Below, one piece after another: positions 8,201-15,707 of a stretch of 49,143 bases of DNA. How positions within the stretch are numbered: the first letter of the stretch is position 1; every line of letters starts with the position of its first letter. This stretch comes from Bacillota bacterium. GTDB taxonomy: Bacteria > Bacillota > Clostridia > Lachnospirales > Lachnospiraceae. The translations under genes and the position numbers were made by a program. The DNA lies in contig JAEZGK010000030.1 in NCBI GenBank assembly GCA_023437365.1, positions 1-49,143 of the forward strand, written 5' to 3'. The notes below the pieces were generated by a model. The model worked only from the letters and a program-made list of their open reading frames with translations, ran no database searches and was not told the origin of the DNA.

Positions 8201-8557
8201 TTATGCCAACTTGGATTTAGCAACCTCAGTCAGTGCCGTGAAGCCCTGAGCATCGTTGATTGCCATATCTGCAAGCATTTTTCTGTTGATGTCAACATTA
8301 GCTAACTTTAAGCCATGCATTAACTTGCTGTAGGATAAGCCGTTCATTCTTGCTGCTGCATTAATTCTTGCGATCCATAACTGTCTGAACTGTCTCTTTC
8401 TCTCTTTTCTACCTGCGAAGGAAGATGTTAAAGCTCTCATTACAGACTGCTTTGCTACTCTATACTGTTTGGATCTGGCACCTCTAAAACCCTTCGCCAG
8501 CTTTAATACTCTGTTATGTCTCTTCTTAGCGTTTAATCCGCCCTTAACTCTTGCCAT
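8201..8557 (-). CDS. rplT: 50S ribosomal protein L20
   Basis: 118 residues, the normal length for L20. The strongly basic N-terminus (MARVKGGLNAKKRHNRVLKLAKGF) and the RQLWIARINAA motif are diagnostic. It binds 23S rRNA early in large-subunit assembly and in Firmicutes also binds the leader of its own operon to repress it. Third gene of infC-rpmI-rplT, 25 bases after rpmI, with an AAGGAGG ribosome site. Confidence 0.97.
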   Translation of the reverse strand: MARVKGGLNAKKRHNRVLKLAKGFRGARSKQYRVAKQSVMRALTSSFAGRKERKRQFRQLWIARINAAARMNGLSYSKLMHGLKLANVDINRKMLADMAINDAQGFTALTEVAKSKLA

Positions 8558-8582
8558 GTTCTATTCCTCCTTATCACCAATC

Positions 8583-8780
8583 TTAAAGATATGGTAAGAT
8601 TTTCTTCATGTTTTTGATATTAGTAGAATCCGTCATAGTTCCTTTTCTCAGATTCCTCTTTCTTTTTGCGGATTTCTTCGTTAAGATATGGCTCTTATAA
8701 GCCTTCATTCTCTTTAATTTTCCGGTTCCTGTTACTTTGAAACGCTTTGCTGCTGCTCTGCTTGTTTTTAACTTGGGCAT
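8583..8780 (-). CDS. rpmI: 50S ribosomal protein L35
   Basis: 65 residues, very basic, beginning MPKLKTSRAAAKRFKVTGTG as in other L35 proteins. A structural component of the large subunit. Middle gene of the infC-rpmI-rplT operon, 86 bases after infC, with AAGGAGG upstream of the ATG. Confidence 0.97.
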   Translation of the reverse strand: MPKLKTSRAAAKRFKVTGTGKLKRMKAYKSHILTKKSAKRKRNLRKGTMTDSTNIKNMKKILPYL

Positions 8781-8866
8781 GATATTTCCTCCTTAATAAT
8801 TAATACAGTCTAAAGATGCAACCGTTCAGTATGCACCATCCGAAAGACCGTTTAAATTTTAGTATT

Positions 8867-9373
8867 TTAACGTTTTTCTGTTAAGAACATAATCATATTT
8901 CTACCCTCGAGCTTTGCCGGTTTTTCAACTACAGCAATATCCGAAAGCTTGTCAAAGAACGTATCTAAGATCACCTTGGAGGAGGATGTATGAGCCATTT
9001 CTCGACCGCGAAAACGTAATGCAACCTTCACTTTATCACCGTGGGTAAGAAATTTACGCGCTTGGTTCGCCTTTGTATTCAAATCATTATCATCAATATT
9101 CGGAGATAATCTGATTTCCTTCACATCGGTTACCTTTTGCTTCTTCTTGGCTTCTTTTTCTTTTCTGGCCAATTCGTATCTGTATTTACCGTAATCGATA
9201 ATCTTACAGACCGGTGGTTTCGCTGTGGGAGCTATTTTGACAAGGTCAAGATTAGCATCCTTCGCAAGTTTCAATGCATCCTTGGCAGACATGATTCCTA
9301 ACTGTTCACCGTCTTCACTAACCAATCGAACCTCTTTGTCTCTGATTTGTTCGTTAATCATTAAATCGCTAAT
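8867..9373 (-). CDS. infC: Translation initiation factor IF-3, AUU start codon
   Basis: IF-3 binds the 30S subunit, prevents premature 50S joining and proofreads start-codon and initiator-tRNA pairing. Both domains are present: N-terminal INEQIRDKEVRL...LGIMSAKDAL and C-terminal KEIRLSPNIDDND...FRGREM. The likely start is the ATT at 9373, not the in-frame ATG at 9361: GGAGGTG lies seven bases before the ATT but 19 before the ATG, and the four extra codons give the N-terminus (M)SDLMINEQIR that matches the MSKDxxINEQIR pattern of bacillar IF-3. A rare AUU start is the classical autoregulation device of infC, since IF-3 itself discriminates against it. First gene of the operon with rpmI and rplT. 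Length with this start is 168 residues. Confidence 0.93.
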   Translation of the reverse strand: MSDLMINEQIRDKEVRLVSEDGEQLGIMSAKDALKLAKDANLDLVKIAPTAKPPVCKIIDYGKYRYELARKEKEAKKKQKVTDVKEIRLSPNIDDNDLNTKANQARKFLTHGDKVKVALRFRGREMAHTSSSKVILDTFFDKLSDIAVVEKPAKLEGRNMIMFLTEKR

Positions 9374-9735
9374 AGTACTGCACCTCCATAGGTTATAAGT
9401 TCACTGTTACATGGGATATATTGCTATTGAAACCAAGTGTCAGCTTGCTGTCACTTGTGCGCCCGAGCAGATTGCGAAGCAATCACTTCCTTGCTGCGAG
9501 GTGCGCATCCATAGCGGAGCGTTTCATGTAATAGGGCATTATCCCATTACATAAAAAAGGTGGATAAAAAGATTATCCACCTGAATGCATCCATAAATTT
9601 AGTATGCTTCGTTACAAAATGTAAATGCTTGATCTACATTTCTATAACCCGTTCACAGTAAATCACTTTACGCTATGGGTGAGAGATGGATTCTCTTCTT
9701 TTACCTTGTAAATATTGTCATACAATATTCACAGC
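9374..9735 (-). promoter_or_regulatory. Long structured leader of infC-rpmI-rplT (L20-leader-type autoregulatory region)
   Basis: About 360 bases separate the promoter from infC. The leader holds a strong intrinsic terminator (9552-9582) and then several hairpins before the ribosome site: an ATGTAAT-GGG...CCC-TATTACAT stem (9526-9552), GATTGC-ttc-GCAATC (9476-9491) and AAGTG-CAGC-aa-GCTG-CACTT (9437-9459). In Firmicutes the same operon is controlled by L20 binding to the leader and causing premature termination. The position and the terminator fit, but the L20-binding pseudoknot was not verified. Confidence 0.6.
9552..9582 (-). terminator. Intrinsic terminator inside the infC leader (attenuator)
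   Basis: The stem AGGTGGATAA / TTATCCACCT (9582-9573 and 9567-9558) has a short loop and is followed by a run of Ts on the minus strand (9558-9553). It is located about 150 bases after the predicted transcription start and 180 before infC, as expected for premature-termination control. Confidence 0.8.
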
Positions 9736-9741
9736 TAGAAC

Positions 9742-9770
9742 ATTGTAACATGCCGTTATTCATATGTCAA
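9742..9770 (-). promoter_or_regulatory. Strong sigma-A promoter of infC-rpmI-rplT
   Basis: On the minus strand a perfect -35 TTGACA (9770-9765), a 17-base spacer and a -10 TACAAT (9747-9742). Transcription should start near 9735. Four 11-bp direct repeats lie seven bases upstream of the -35. Confidence 0.8.
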
Positions 9771-9776
9771 TAAGAA

Positions 9777-9820
9777 ATTGTTCCATAATTGTTCCAAAAT
9801 TGTTCCATAATTGTTCCAAA
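9777..9820. repeat. Four tandem 11-bp repeats upstream of the infC promoter
   Basis: Two alternating versions of one unit, attgttccata and attgttccaaa, each present twice in perfect tandem (9777-9787, 9788-9798, 9799-9809, 9810-9820). On the transcribed (minus) orientation the core is GGAACAAT. The period is close to one helical turn and the block abuts the -35 of the infC promoter, so it may be an UP-like element or a stacked protein-binding site. Confidence 0.9.
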
Positions 9821-9847
9821 AATATGAATCCTCTTCTGCAAAACAGT

Positions 9848-9896
9848 AGCACCTGGTTCTTCTACGAAGAAGTGATCAATATTTATACCAGTTGCT
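9848..9896 (-). terminator. Branched hairpin after the ECF S-component gene
   Basis: Arms agcacctgg and ccagttgct enclose an inner ttcttc-tac-gaagaa hairpin; on the minus strand the stem is followed by ACTGTTTT. It lies 30 bases past the stop codon. The T-tract is weak. Confidence 0.35.
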
Positions 9897-9926
9897 TACG
9901 CGATAAACCAACCTGCTCTGCATTGC

Positions 9927-10550
9927 TTAGACACGAACTCCGCTTCTTTTCGCAAACAGATCCAATGCCTTGGAAATTGCAGCCCCTAGTATAAAGCAGG
10001 CAATAGCCTCGATGAGTCCATTGATACCAACAAATGCAAGCACAAACGCAACTATATTTTCTGTACCGAGCTGTCCTGCAATGCCCTGGATAAAATCCGT
10101 CCGATAGAAGAATAGCAGCAATAAAGTCATAAAAAAGAAGGTATTTAACAGCGGTCCGATCAAGCTTGCACCGGCATGTGAGATTCCTCTGGTATGACGT
10201 CCTTTCCTCATAGCCACGAATAAAAGGCCAGTCAGCCAACCCATCAGCACACGTGCAACAACACAGACAACAAAGGTTCCGATGGGATTAATTCCGAGCA
10301 GCATAGCTCCGAAGGGACTGGCTCCAAAGCACTGGGCAAAGCTGGTCAATCCGAAGATCCCTCCAAGAATTGCTCCGGCGGTCGGTCCGAGTATGATTGC
10401 ACCAACCGCAACCGGAACCACCAATAAAGTGATCTCAAGGCCCGCTGTCTTGATATATCCGAGCGGTGTAAATGCCATAAGTAAAATGATTGCTGTGAAT
10501 AATCCCAGCTGTACAACCTTTAAGGTTTTCTGATTTGTGATAGTTTTCAT
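9927..10550 (-). CDS. ECF transporter S component (vitamin/cofactor-binding membrane subunit)
   Basis: 207 residues with six hydrophobic segments, the size and layout of an energy-coupling-factor S component. It captures a vitamin-like substrate and docks to a shared EcfA-EcfA'-EcfT module encoded elsewhere. Features include the N-terminal helix with VQLGLFTAIILLMAFTPLG and the loop SPFGAMLLGINP between middle segments. The ATG has GGAGG five bases upstream. The substrate is not evident: motifs for ThiT, RibU, BioY or FolT are not convincing, and the leader does not match the TPP, FMN, cobalamin, preQ1 or tetrahydrofolate aptamers that often control these genes. coaX lies 8 kb away but does not justify calling this a pantothenate transporter. 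Confidence 0.8.
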   Translation of the reverse strand: MKTITNQKTLKVVQLGLFTAIILLMAFTPLGYIKTAGLEITLLVVPVAVGAIILGPTAGAILGGIFGLTSFAQCFGASPFGAMLLGINPIGTFVVCVVARVLMGWLTGLLFVAMRKGRHTRGISHAGASLIGPLLNTFFFMTLLLLFFYRTDFIQGIAGQLGTENIVAFVLAFVGINGLIEAIACFILGAAISKALDLFAKRSGVRV

Positions 10551-11077
10551 AATATCCTCCTTCTGATTGTTCCAATCTAATCATAGTATTGGTCAATTTA
10601 ACAGCCGAAAAACATCTTCCTAGGATACTACGACCTCTGCCATACTTCCTACATGCCACCTGACAGCGATACCTCCATCAGAGGTACGAATACTTTTCCT
10701 TCAGGCCTGATCATAAGCAGCCAATAAAAAAGCCGGGAGAAGCATGTGGAAGTAACACGAGCTCATTCACCGGCATATATGCTATAAGTATAATATCTTC
10801 AGAATAATCCTCTTATTCAATGATTCATACCAATCTCAAGTTCCTGCCGAAAAACAAACCAAGGTCAAGACCATCCATTTGGAAAATCGGAAATCGTTCC
10901 GGCATTGCCTTCCGTCCGTTCTTTCTTTTCGTCCCTGCCGGGTACGTTAGAAATAATCGGGGCTGAATTGTTATTCACTACTTCAGCCAAGAGTAACAAT
11001 GGCTATCACGGTTTCTTTCTAATTTCAGTTGTTAGTAGTATCTTATATGATGAAAAGATAAAATGCAATAATAATAT
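10551..11077 (-). other. Gene-free stretch holding the ECF leader and the 3' region of the CPBP gene
   Basis: A 527-base gap. On the minus strand it contains, in order of transcription, AT-rich sequence after the CPBP stop, a GC-rich terminator-like hairpin (10725-10774) and about 170 bases with paired segments (TACCTC-tgat-GGAGGTA at 10668-10684; CCTGA near 10707 with TCAGG near 10660) leading to the S-component ribosome site. No protein-coding frame in it looks real. Confidence 0.5.
10725..10774 (-). terminator. Intrinsic terminator ahead of the ECF S-component gene
   Basis: GCCGG (10774-10770) pairs with CCGGC (10736-10732), an inner AGC-CGTG/CAC-GCT helix strengthens the stem, and a run of six Ts follows on the minus strand (10731-10726). 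It ends either the upstream CPBP transcript (300 bases past its stop) or serves as an attenuator for the S-component gene 175 bases downstream. Confidence 0.65.
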
Positions 11078-11902
11078 TTATAATTTCCATATTTTTAAAC
11101 TTATGATTGAAACTACAGTTAATAATATGCCTCCGGTTGTCATCATAATACTGTTCTGCACAGAATTCGGAAGCAACATCACCAGAAAAGCACTGGCATT
11201 TACCAGGATATGCAGGAGAATGGAAGCATAAAGAGAATTGAATTTCCGACAGACCACTCCGAACAGGAATCCCAGCAAAGCCGCATAGATTCCCTGGACG
11301 ATGTTCTGGTGGTAAATCCCGAAGAAGGCTGCCTGCAGGATATTCGCTCCGATAAAGGGAAGAACTCTTCCTGCCTTATGTAGGATTACACCGCGAAAGA
11401 CCAGTTCCTCTGCCACCGGTGCGATCAGTACCGTATATAATACGACGACAAACCTATTGCCCTGGACCAGACTTCCGATTGTGTCCGTATAAGACTCAAA
11501 AAAGTTCGGAAAGCTGCCCATCAATAATCCGATTGCCCCCGAGAAAAAGCCTTGTCCACCTAATCCAAGAAGGATAAAGAGAAACAGATTCTTCCCCGAG
11601 AGGAATTCTTCTGTTTTACTGTGTACCTCACCATTCGTCTCAACTCGATACCAGATGAAGGATAGGAGTCCCCAGATGGCTACGGTAAGTGCAGAAAGCT
11701 GATAGCCCGCATCCTGGGACAGAGCACCTCGGATCAATTCTGTCAGAACTTCCAAGTTCCTGAAGGCCTCCATACCCTGACTGAAGCCTAGGCGAAGCCC
11801 GACCATCAGCTCAAACAGGATAATAACAAAGAATGATATCATAAAAAGCATTGCTTCTGCAATTAAAAAAGGCAGTATTCCCAGCTTAAAATAATTTTTC
11901 AA
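11078..11902 (-). CDS. CPBP family intramembrane metalloprotease, TTG start
   Basis: 274 residues, largely hydrophobic, with the CPBP motifs E165-E166-x3-R170 (APVAEELVFR), F-x3-H198 (FFGIYH) and H231-x3-N235 (HILVN). These should form the metal-binding intramembrane active site. The start is taken as TTG at 11902, preceded by GGAAGGG six bases upstream. The open frame continues to 12007, but that stretch contains the terminator hairpin of the upstream phosphorylase gene, so the extra 35 residues are not credible. The second CPBP gene in the window; the two are not close relatives outside the motifs. The substrate is unknown. Confidence 0.82.
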   Translation of the reverse strand: MKNYFKLGILPFLIAEAMLFMISFFVIILFELMVGLRLGFSQGMEAFRNLEVLTELIRGALSQDAGYQLSALTVAIWGLLSFIWYRVETNGEVHSKTEEFLSGKNLFLFILLGLGGQGFFSGAIGLLMGSFPNFFESYTDTIGSLVQGNRFVVVLYTVLIAPVAEELVFRGVILHKAGRVLPFIGANILQAAFFGIYHQNIVQGIYAALLGFLFGVVCRKFNSLYASILLHILVNASAFLVMLLPNSVQNSIMMTTGGILLTVVSIISLKIWKL

Positions 11903-11938
11903 AGTGTTCCCTTCCTTTACACGACAAACCACTGATTT

Positions 11939-11985
11939 AAAAGAGACCGCTGCAAAATGTCCGATTACTCTAACCATTTTGCAGC
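11939..11985 (-). terminator. Terminator of the cellobiose phosphorylase gene
   Basis: Perfect 11-bp arms gctgcaaaatg (11949-11959) and cattttgcagc (11975-11985) with a 15-base loop; on the minus strand the stem is followed by GGTCTCTTTT. It lies 65 bases past the phosphorylase stop codon. Confidence 0.7.
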
Positions 11986-12049
11986 AGCCCCTTGTCATTT
12001 TATCCAATCCTTATTACATGAACAGAAATTGCAGCAGAAGCGGAGGATA

Positions 12050-14488
12050 TTATCCGAGCACTACCTCAACCTCATGTGCCTTCTTGTCACCCGCCATAGG
12101 GATGATGTTGCCCTTTACTTCCTTGCCGTCCACAACCAGCTTCGCTACACCCTTACTTACATGGTTCGGGTTCTTAACAGTGATGTTGTAAACATCTCCT
12201 CTAAACTCACGGGTCACCTTGTAACCATCCCATGCCTTCGGAATAGAAGGATCTACCTGTAAGCCGTCATATTCAGGCTTAATACCGAGAATGGCCTGTG
12301 AAATCGCAACAAAGTTCCAGGAAGCAGTACCTGTCAGCCAGGAGTTCTTTGCTTCACCATGACGTCTTGCATCCTTACCCGCTACCATCTGAGAATATAC
12401 ATAGGGCTCCATACGATGGATCTCTGAATATTCCTCCGTATAGGAAGGTGCAATTCTTGTATAATAGTCAAAGGCTTTATCTCCTCTTCCCATCTGCGCT
12501 TCCGCAACCATGATCCATGCGTTGTTATGGCAGAAGATACCGGCATTTTCCTTGTAACCGGCAGGATAGGTGGAGATTTCGCCGTACTCAACATAATATT
12601 TTGTAAATGCAGGGTTCTGAAGCACGAGGCCGTACTTGGTTCCGAGGCGCTCTTCCACAGCATCCAGTGCCTGGATTGCCTTGCCGTCTTCGGTTCCACA
12701 GTTACCCATGATACAAAGACCCTGGGACTCAATGAAGATCTTACCTTCCTCATTCTCATTGCTGCCGATCTTCTTGCCGTAATCATCATAGGCACGCACA
12801 AACCAGGAACCATCCCAGCCGTCCTTCATGATGACATCACGCATCTTCTTAACCTCTGATTTTACTCTGTCAGCTTCAGCTGTATTACCAATCTTATTCA
12901 TTAAGGCGATGTATTCCTCGCCGATATAGCAGAACATACCTGCAATCATGACGGACTCTGCCACTCTGCCATCCTTGCTGGTGCTGGTCTGGAAGGACTC
13001 ACCGGGCTCTGTGGAGAAGCAGTTTAAGTTCAGACAGTCATTCCAGTCTGCACGTCCGATCAACGGAAGTCCATGAGGACCTACATTATTGATGACATGG
13101 TCTATGGATCGCTTCAGATGGTCAGCCAAAGGAGTTGCTGTTGACTCGTCATTATCGAAGGGAGTCATAACCTCCAGGATGGAGAAGTCTCCGGTTTCCT
13201 TGATATAGGAGGTAACCGCAAGTACCAGCCATAAAGGATCATCATTGAAGTTACCGCCGATTTCATCATTGCCCTTCTTGGTCAGTGGCTGATACTGATG
13301 ATATGCACCACCATCCTGTAGCTGTGTAGAGGCAAGATCGATGATTCTTTCTCTTGCTCGATCCGGAATCTGATGAACGAAGCCCAGGAGATCCTGATTG
13401 GAGTCTCTAAAGCCCATACCTCTGCCGATACCGGATTCAAAATAGGAAGCACTTCTGGATAAGTTAAAGGTAACCATACACTGATACTGGTTCCAGATAT
13501 TGACCTGACGGTTCAGCTTCTCATCCGCTGATTCTACCTTATACTTGGATAAGAGCTGATCCCAGTTAGCAGCCAGCTCTGCAAAAGCCTTGTCCACTGC
13601 TTCAGTCGTCGCAAAGCGTGCAATCATTTCCTCCGCTTTCTTCTTATTGATGACATTCTTGCTTTCCCATTTCTCTTCGAAAGCATTCTCTACATATCCC
13701 AGCATGAAGACATATTCCTTGCTCTCGCCGGGCTCTAAATTAACCTCCAGACAGTGGGAGGCAATCGGATGCCATCCGTCTGCTACGGAGTTTGTTGATT
13801 TTCCTGCAAATACAGCCTGAGGGTTGTCAAAGCCATTATAGGTTCCCATAAAGCTCTCACGATCAGAGTCAAAACCTGCAATCGGAGCATTGACGGAGAA
13901 GAACGCATAGTGATCGCGTCTTTCCTTATATTCCGTCTTATGATATATCACGGAACCTTTGATTTCTACCTCACCGGTATTATAATTTCTCTGGAAATTG
14001 GTGCTATCATCCTGAGCATTCCAAAGACACCACTCTAAGAAGGAAAACAGCTTCACCTGCTTCTTCTTACCGGAAGTATTCTTTACCACTACCTTATGTA
14101 TCTCGGCATTGGTATCCATGGGTACGAAGAAGGTTACCTCTGTTTCTACGCCTCCCCTTGCGCCGGTAATCTTTGTGTAGCCCATACCATGTCTGCATTC
14201 ATATTTATCAAGTTCCTTCTTAACCGGAGCCCAACCCGGAGACCATACATCTCCTTCATCGTTAATATAATAATAGCGCCCGCCTCCCAGATCCAAGGGC
14301 ACATTATTATAACGATAACGTGTAATTCTCCTCAGCTTCGCATCCTTATAAAAGCTGTAACCTCCGGCGGTATTCGAAATCAACGAAAAGAACGCCTGAG
14401 ATCCCAGGTAATTAATCCAAGGATACGGAGTAGTGGGTGTCGTAATGACATACTCCTTCTTAGAATCATCAAAATAACCAAATTGCAT
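12050..14488 (-). CDS. cbp: Cellobiose phosphorylase (GH94)
   Basis: 812 residues, colinear with clostridial cellobiose phosphorylase (about 811 residues in Clostridium thermocellum). It splits cellobiose with phosphate into glucose 1-phosphate and glucose in the cytoplasm, saving ATP during growth on cellulose breakdown products. Visible landmarks are the N-terminal beta-sandwich (FGYFDDSKKEYVI, TPYPWINYLG), ESGIGRGMGFRDSNQD and the catalytic region RADWNDCLNLNCF, with Asp481 and Asp484 flanking W-N and supplying the general acid. C-terminal KDARRHGEAKNSWLTGTASWN and NPNHVSKGVAK are also conserved. The length argues against cellodextrin phosphorylase (nearly 1000 residues). It stands alone with its own promoter and terminator; no sugar transporter or cellulase gene is adjacent. 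Confidence 0.95.
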   Translation of the reverse strand: MQFGYFDDSKKEYVITTPTTPYPWINYLGSQAFFSLISNTAGGYSFYKDAKLRRITRYRYNNVPLDLGGGRYYYINDEGDVWSPGWAPVKKELDKYECRHGMGYTKITGARGGVETEVTFFVPMDTNAEIHKVVVKNTSGKKKQVKLFSFLEWCLWNAQDDSTNFQRNYNTGEVEIKGSVIYHKTEYKERRDHYAFFSVNAPIAGFDSDRESFMGTYNGFDNPQAVFAGKSTNSVADGWHPIASHCLEVNLEPGESKEYVFMLGYVENAFEEKWESKNVINKKKAEEMIARFATTEAVDKAFAELAANWDQLLSKYKVESADEKLNRQVNIWNQYQCMVTFNLSRSASYFESGIGRGMGFRDSNQDLLGFVHQIPDRARERIIDLASTQLQDGGAYHQYQPLTKKGNDEIGGNFNDDPLWLVLAVTSYIKETGDFSILEVMTPFDNDESTATPLADHLKRSIDHVINNVGPHGLPLIGRADWNDCLNLNCFSTEPGESFQTSTSKDGRVAESVMIAGMFCYIGEEYIALMNKIGNTAEADRVKSEVKKMRDVIMKDGWDGSWFVRAYDDYGKKIGSNENEEGKIFIESQGLCIMGNCGTEDGKAIQALDAVEERLGTKYGLVLQNPAFTKYYVEYGEISTYPAGYKENAGIFCHNNAWIMVAEAQMGRGDKAFDYYTRIAPSYTEEYSEIHRMEPYVYSQMVAGKDARRHGEAKNSWLTGTASWNFVAISQAILGIKPEYDGLQVDPSIPKAWDGYKVTREFRGDVYNITVKNPNHVSKGVAKLVVDGKEVKGNIIPMAGDKKAHEVEVVLG

Positions 14489-14530
14489 TGTTATATTCCT
14501 CCTTATTACTATTTTAATACTCCATTCCCA

Positions 14531-14559
14531 ATTATATTATACCTTTTGAGGCTTTTCAA
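14531..14559 (-). promoter_or_regulatory. Sigma-A promoter of cellobiose phosphorylase
   Basis: On the minus strand -35 TTGAAA (14559-14554), 17 bases, -10 TATAAT (14536-14531). A second overlapping TATAAT lies five bases upstream. The untranslated leader would be about 36 bases, ending in AAGGAGG before the ATG. Confidence 0.7.
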
Positions 14560-14729
14560 CCAAAAGTAATCAGGAAATGAGAATTTGTTGCAATTGAAAT
14601 AGCCCTAGATTTTGTTTTCCCCTAAACCTCTTTGTTCTGCTCGATATTTAAGAATATTTTTATAAATTATTTCTTTTTATCTAAATACAAATATGATAGA
14701 CTAGAATTTGTCAATTAGAGGGGAACAAA

Positions 14730-14875
14730 GCTTTACGGTTAGGACTAAAGTGTCAAAATGTGCGTAGCACATTTCCGGATATACGATATTACTATGCAAG
14801 CTCGCTTGCAATAGTAATATCGTATATTCGGAAAAATCCGAAGGCGTTTTGACACTTTAACCCTAACCGTGAAGC
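14730..14875. repeat. 146-bp near-perfect palindrome
   Basis: The outer arms 14730-14760 and 14845-14875 pair over about 30 bases (gctttacggttagg...gtgtcaaaa against ttttgacac...ccctaaccgtgaagc). The inner arms ccggatatacgatattact and agtaatatcgtatattcgg pair almost perfectly and close on a gcaagc-tc-gcttgc tip, exactly at the centre (14802.5). As RNA it would fold into one long hairpin just upstream of the ribosome site of the plus-strand gene at 14906. It resembles a miniature inverted-repeat element. Confidence 0.9.
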
Positions 14876-14905
14876 ATCCTATGTAACGAAAAGCGAGGTA
14901 CAGTT

Positions 14906-15607
14906 ATGCCGAAACAAACAAAATTATCTGAAGATGCAGCCATCTATCAGCAGAGGCAGGAATTAACCGAGAAGGAAAAGCTTAAGGATATGTCTCATAG
15001 AGGCAAGCTGGCTTATTTATGGGAATACTACAAATTTCATGCTTTGATTATCCTTCTGGTCATCGGATTTGCTGTTTATATTATTCATCATATCACTACC
15101 CCAAAGGTACAAACAGAGCTCTATGCAGCGATCATCAACAATACAATCAGTGATGAGCTCTGGGAACAATACCAGACAGAGGTAGCTGATTATCTGCATT
15201 TAGATCCAAAAAGGCAGGATGTCATCCTGAACCGTTCCTTTTATTTAAACGGTGACGCACAGTATACAATGAACATGCAGACTGCACTGGTGACCTATGT
15301 ATCTGCGGGAGAGGTGGATCTGATGATCGCTCCCGAATCCCAATTCCAGCAGTATACCTACAGCGGATTTAATGATAAGCTCTATGATGATCTTCCTACG
15401 GATCTGTATTCCGAGCTGACGGATTACCTGTATATAACTTCTACAGAGGATGACCCCGAAGAAAATGTTTATGGTATTTATCTTAACAACACCAAGTTCT
15501 TCAGCCAGTATGCCGATAATACCGATCCTTATATTCTTGGCATTATTGTCAATTCAAAGCATAAGGAAAATGCGATTGAATTCATCCGCATGCTATTTCA
15601 GCAATAG
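14906..15607 (+). CDS. Membrane-anchored protein of unknown function
   Basis: 233 residues. A charged cytoplasmic N-terminus of about 45 residues (EKEKLKDMSHRGKLAYLWEYYKFH) leads into one membrane segment (about residues 47-66, ALIILLVIGFAVYIIHHI). An extracytoplasmic domain of about 165 residues follows, rich in Asp and Tyr. Parts such as GEVDLMIAPESQFQQY and DPYILGIIVNSKHKENAIEFIRML recall the fold of solute-binding proteins, but no family can be assigned. GAGGT lies six bases before the ATG. It has no operon partner: the 146-bp palindrome lies upstream and a bidirectional terminator downstream. Confidence 0.75.
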   Translation: MPKQTKLSEDAAIYQQRQELTEKEKLKDMSHRGKLAYLWEYYKFHALIILLVIGFAVYIIHHITTPKVQTELYAAIINNTISDELWEQYQTEVADYLHLDPKRQDVILNRSFYLNGDAQYTMNMQTALVTYVSAGEVDLMIAPESQFQQYTYSGFNDKLYDDLPTDLYSELTDYLYITSTEDDPEENVYGIYLNNTKFFSQYADNTDPYILGIIVNSKHKENAIEFIRMLFQQ

Positions 15608-15635
15608 CAAATCCGAAGTCCCTCTTCAAATCATT

Positions 15636-15687
15636 AAAAAAGCTCTCAAGGCAGAAGGGTTACCACCCCAAAGCCGGAGAGCTTTTT
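15636..15687. terminator. Bidirectional terminator between convergent genes
   Basis: The arms aaaaagctctc (15637-15647) and gagagcttttt (15677-15687) give an A-run/T-run on both sides of a strong stem. It serves the membrane protein gene ending at 15607 and asd ending at 15708. Confidence 0.85.
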
Positions 15688-15707
15688 CAGAATACTTCAG
15701 GACGAGT

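Noticed and set aside
9764..9994. A plus-strand frame beginning in the 11-bp repeats
   Set aside because: It crosses the infC promoter repeats and overlaps the end of the ECF gene; its repetitive N-terminus simply translates the repeats.
9927..10550. Naming the ECF S component as a pantothenate transporter because coaX is in the window
   Set aside because: coaX is 8 kb away in another operon and no substrate-specific motif supports it.
10905..11231. A plus-strand 108-codon frame between the ECF and CPBP genes
   Set aside because: Half of it is antisense to the CPBP gene, with no ribosome site and no coding character.
12382..12813. A 143-codon minus-strand frame inside the cellobiose phosphorylase gene
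   Set aside because: It is an alternative frame of a confidently identified gene, with Arg/Ser/Met-rich composition and no ribosome site.
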